NCBI GenBank assembly: GCA_005402585.1
Contig: BIFP01000035.1
Location: forward strand, 372,001 to 436,000
From: Micromonosporaceae bacterium KJ-029
GTDB taxonomy: Bacteria; Actinomycetota; Actinomycetes; Mycobacteriales; Micromonosporaceae
Reading direction: 5' to 3'
DNA: 64,000 bases
Both the position numbers and the translations under genes were made by a program. Below are positions 62,180 through 64,000 of this stretch, in pieces (position 1 is the stretch's first letter; every line of letters starts with the position of its first letter). A model generated the notes under the pieces. It was not told the origin of the DNA. It did not search any database and was given only the letters and a program-made list of their open reading frames with translations.

Positions 62180-63201
62180 GACAACCTCCCGTGAGCGCGG
62201 TTGGCGACCATGCGCCGGGCGTAGAGCGCGACCGCGGTCACGAGTACGACACCGCGCACCACATCCTTGAAGAACGGGTCGACCTCGAGGGCGTCGAAGG
62301 TCGTGTCCAGGGTGGCCAGGATGAGGACGCCGCCGATGGTGCCGGCGATGCCGCCCCGGCCGCCGGCGAGCAGCGTCCCGCCGAGCACGACGGCGGCGAT
62401 CGACTCCAGGTCGTACCCGGCATCGGTGCCGACGTACGGGGCGCCGGAACCGAGTCGGCTGGCGAGGTAGATCCCGGCGAAGCCGGCGGCGACCGAGCAC
62501 AGCACGTGGGCGGTGATGATGGTTCGGCGGGTACGCACTCCGGACAGCCGCGCCACCTCGATGTCGCCGCCGACGGCGTACATGTGGTAGCCGGGACGGG
62601 TCCGCGTGAGGTACCACCAGCACAGTGCGGCGACGGCCAGCATGAGCAGCGCCGCGATCGGTACCGGGCCGATCCGGTCGTAGCCGAGGTGTTGGAATCC
62701 GCGCGGCACGTCGCCGGCCGGCCCGGTGTAGTTGTTCTCGAGGTAGCCGCGCAGGATCAGCGCCACGCCGAGCGTGGCGATGAACGCGTGGGCCTTGAGG
62801 ACGGTGATGATCAGCCCGTTGACCAGCCCGACGCCGGCGGCCACGGCGAGTGCGAGCAGCACGCCGGGCAGGACCATGCTGTCCTGCCCGGCCATCGTCT
62901 CCGCTGCGATCAGCGAGGTGAGACCGACCAGGTAGGCGACGGACAGGTCGAGGGATCCGGTGAGGATCACCATCGTCTGTCCTATTGCCACCAGTCCGAG
63001 CGCGGTGGCTCGGGTGAGGATGTTGAGAATGCCGTTCTGGTCGAGCAGCACCTCGCCGCGCAGCCCGACGAGCACGCTGCCGACGACCAACAGGGCGACG
63101 AGTGCGAGGTAGACGATGACGGTCGGGTGGAGTCGCCGGTGCACCGTCGCCCGGGTGGCCTTCTGCTTGGCCGGCAGGGTGTTCTCCTGAAGCGTGCTCA
63201 C
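62176..63201 (-). CDS. Sugar ABC transporter permease (RbsC-like)
   Basis: The protein has 341 residues. The GTG start overlaps the ATPase stop (GTGA). It has the same family as the following gene: LVAIGQTMVILTGSLDLSV, FIATLGVALILRGYLENN, the ATPase-contact loop VGGDIEVARLSGVRTRR and AAVVLGGTLLAGGRGGI. A 25-residue cytoplasmic N-terminus precedes the first helix. With the second permease it makes the membrane channel of an RbsA/B/C-type importer. Confidence 0.93.
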   Translation of the reverse strand: MSTLQENTLPAKQKATRATVHRRLHPTVIVYLALVALLVVGSVLVGLRGEVLLDQNGILNILTRATALGLVAIGQTMVILTGSLDLSVAYLVGLTSLIAAETMAGQDSMVLPGVLLALAVAAGVGLVNGLIITVLKAHAFIATLGVALILRGYLENNYTGPAGDVPRGFQHLGYDRIGPVPIAALLMLAVAALCWWYLTRTRPGYHMYAVGGDIEVARLSGVRTRRTIITAHVLCSVAAGFAGIYLASRLGSGAPYVGTDAGYDLESIAAVVLGGTLLAGGRGGIAGTIGGVLILATLDTTFDALEVDPFFKDVVRGVVLVTAVALYARRMVANRAHGRLS

Positions 63202-64000
63202 GGCACCTCACCGACTCCGTGTCCGGTGGCCAGCGCCATCACAGCCCCCTCGCTCGCGCCGGCCGGCAGCTCACCGGCCAGCGCACCGTCGTGCATGACA
63301 AGGATCCGGTCGCTCATCCCGATCAGTTCGGGCAGCTCCGAGGAGATCATCAGCACCGCCACACCGCGCTTCGCGAGATCGCGCAGTAGCTCGTGCACGG
63401 CCCGCTTCGCGCCGACGTCGATGCCGCGCGTCGGCTCGTCGACGAGCAGCACCGTCGGCTCGACCGCCAGCCACTTGGCGAGGACCACCTTCTGCTGGTT
63501 ACCGCCGGACAGGAAGCGCACCTCCTGGTGCTCGCCGCGGGCGACCACGGCCACCTTGTCCAGCAGCGCCGGTACGTCGGACTTCGCGCGGGCGCGCCCG
63601 CCGCGCAACGCGGCCCGGCGCACCAGCAACGTGTTGTCGCGTACGGATTGGCGAAGTGCCAGCCCGTCCCCCTTGCGGTCCTCGGTGACCAGTGCGACCC
63701 CGAGGCGCACCGCGGAGCGCGGCCGGGTCACCCGCCGGGCCACCCCGTCCACCTCCATCGAGCCGCGGGTGAAGGGCTCGACACCGAACACCGCCCGCGC
63801 CACCGCCGAGCGGCCGGATCCTTGCAGCCCGGCCAGGCCGACGATCTCCCCCGCGCGTACCTCCAGGTTCAGGTCGCGGACGCGGGCGTTGCCGGCGCCG
63901 CGCAACGCGAGGCGGACCGGCCCGAGGTCATCGGCGACCCCACGGTCCGGGTAGTACTCACCCAGGTCGCGGCCGACCATGTGCCGGACCAGGTCCTCCG
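63198..64000 (-). CDS. Sugar ABC transporter ATP-binding protein (RbsA-like), 5' end outside window
   Basis: The visible part is the second nucleotide-binding domain of a double-domain sugar ATPase (267 codons, frame open to the window end; residues EDLVRHMVGRDLGEYYP precede it). The P-loop is variant, GLQGSGRSAVARA with Arg replacing Lys, as is normal for the second RbsA domain. The signature is LSGGNQQKVVLAKW, Walker B LLVDEPTRGIDVG, and the H-loop region ISSELPELIGMSD. It energises import by the two permeases, with which it overlaps by GTGA. Confidence 0.92.
   Translation of the reverse strand, partial: EDLVRHMVGRDLGEYYPDRGVADDLGPVRLALRGAGNARVRDLNLEVRAGEIVGLAGLQGSGRSAVARAVFGVEPFTRGSMEVDGVARRVTRPRSAVRLGVALVTEDRKGDGLALRQSVRDNTLLVRRAALRGGRARAKSDVPALLDKVAVVARGEHQEVRFLSGGNQQKVVLAKWLAVEPTVLLVDEPTRGIDVGAKRAVHELLRDLAKRGVAVLMISSELPELIGMSDRILVMHDGALAGELPAGASEGAVMALATGHGVGEVP

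Noticed and set aside
1..64000. Search for tRNA, rRNA, CRISPR arrays, insertion sequences, integrases, and PKS/NRPS genes
   Set aside because: No clover-leaf, array, transposase, recombinase or megasynthase signature was seen on either strand by eye.

Overview
The window is 64 kb of very GC-rich DNA. Most start codons are ATG or GTG, and many genes overlap by ATGA or GTGA. It encodes a SARP/AfsR regulator, an ECF42 sigma factor with a YCII partner, C-minus ribosomal proteins and a PxKF-type secreted protein. This points to an actinomycete chromosome, most likely Micromonosporaceae (Micromonospora or a relative). I found no rRNA, tRNA, CRISPR array, transposase, phage gene or PKS/NRPS gene.

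Layout. 0-1.7 kb: a GNAT acetyltransferase and a truncated AfsR-like regulator, divergent from a 2165-residue secreted protein (1.8-8.3 kb) that ends in a perfect palindrome terminator. 8.5-13.5 kb: a methyltransferase, a small zinc-ribbon protein, a dispersed-type hairpin, a 14-helix MFS exporter, and an ECF42 sigma factor with a YCII/DGPF protein; the 3' quarter of a second YCII gene lies between these last two. 13.6-18.5 kb: a decayed stretch, D-amino acid oxidase, an OmpR/histidine kinase pair, and a divergent thioredoxin-lipoprotein/CcdA redox pair. 18.5-24.4 kb: a translationally coupled three-gene operon (TPP-dependent pyruvate-oxidase type enzyme, FAD/Fe-S dehydrogenase fusion, mandelate-racemase-like enolase). 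24.6-33.3 kb: single metabolic genes and RecD2. 33.3-38.4 kb: an SDR, a non-standard SecA with a fused N-terminal membrane module, and an NAD-dependent epimerase. 38.5-43.6 kb: PadR plus membrane protein, several small or decayed genes, and a DUF885 protein.

43.8-46.4 kb is a zinc-starvation island: rpmB-rpmG-rpsN encoding alternative ribosomal proteins, a divergent COG0523-like protein whose GTPase motifs are all degenerate, two Zur-box-like operators, and a Fur-family regulator that is probably Zur. 46.4-52.3 kb: a LysR remnant, a cytoplasmic-type GH18 enzyme, GntR with ACC deaminase, an LppX-like lipoprotein and a second MFS exporter. 53-64 kb: a sugar-uptake locus with an RbsA-type ATPase (cut by the window end), two permeases, a binding lipoprotein, a TIM-barrel isomerase, and downstream a 2002-residue secreted ThuA/sugar dehydrogenase protein.

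The items I consider most worth following are the fused SecA (34.1-37.5 kb) and the pseudo-GTPase in the zinc island (44.7-46.0 kb). After these come several clear gene remnants: a YCII fragment, an amber-interrupted lipoprotein, an alpha/beta-hydrolase scrap and a LysR fragment. All function names rest on reading translations and motifs by eye; no database search was run.
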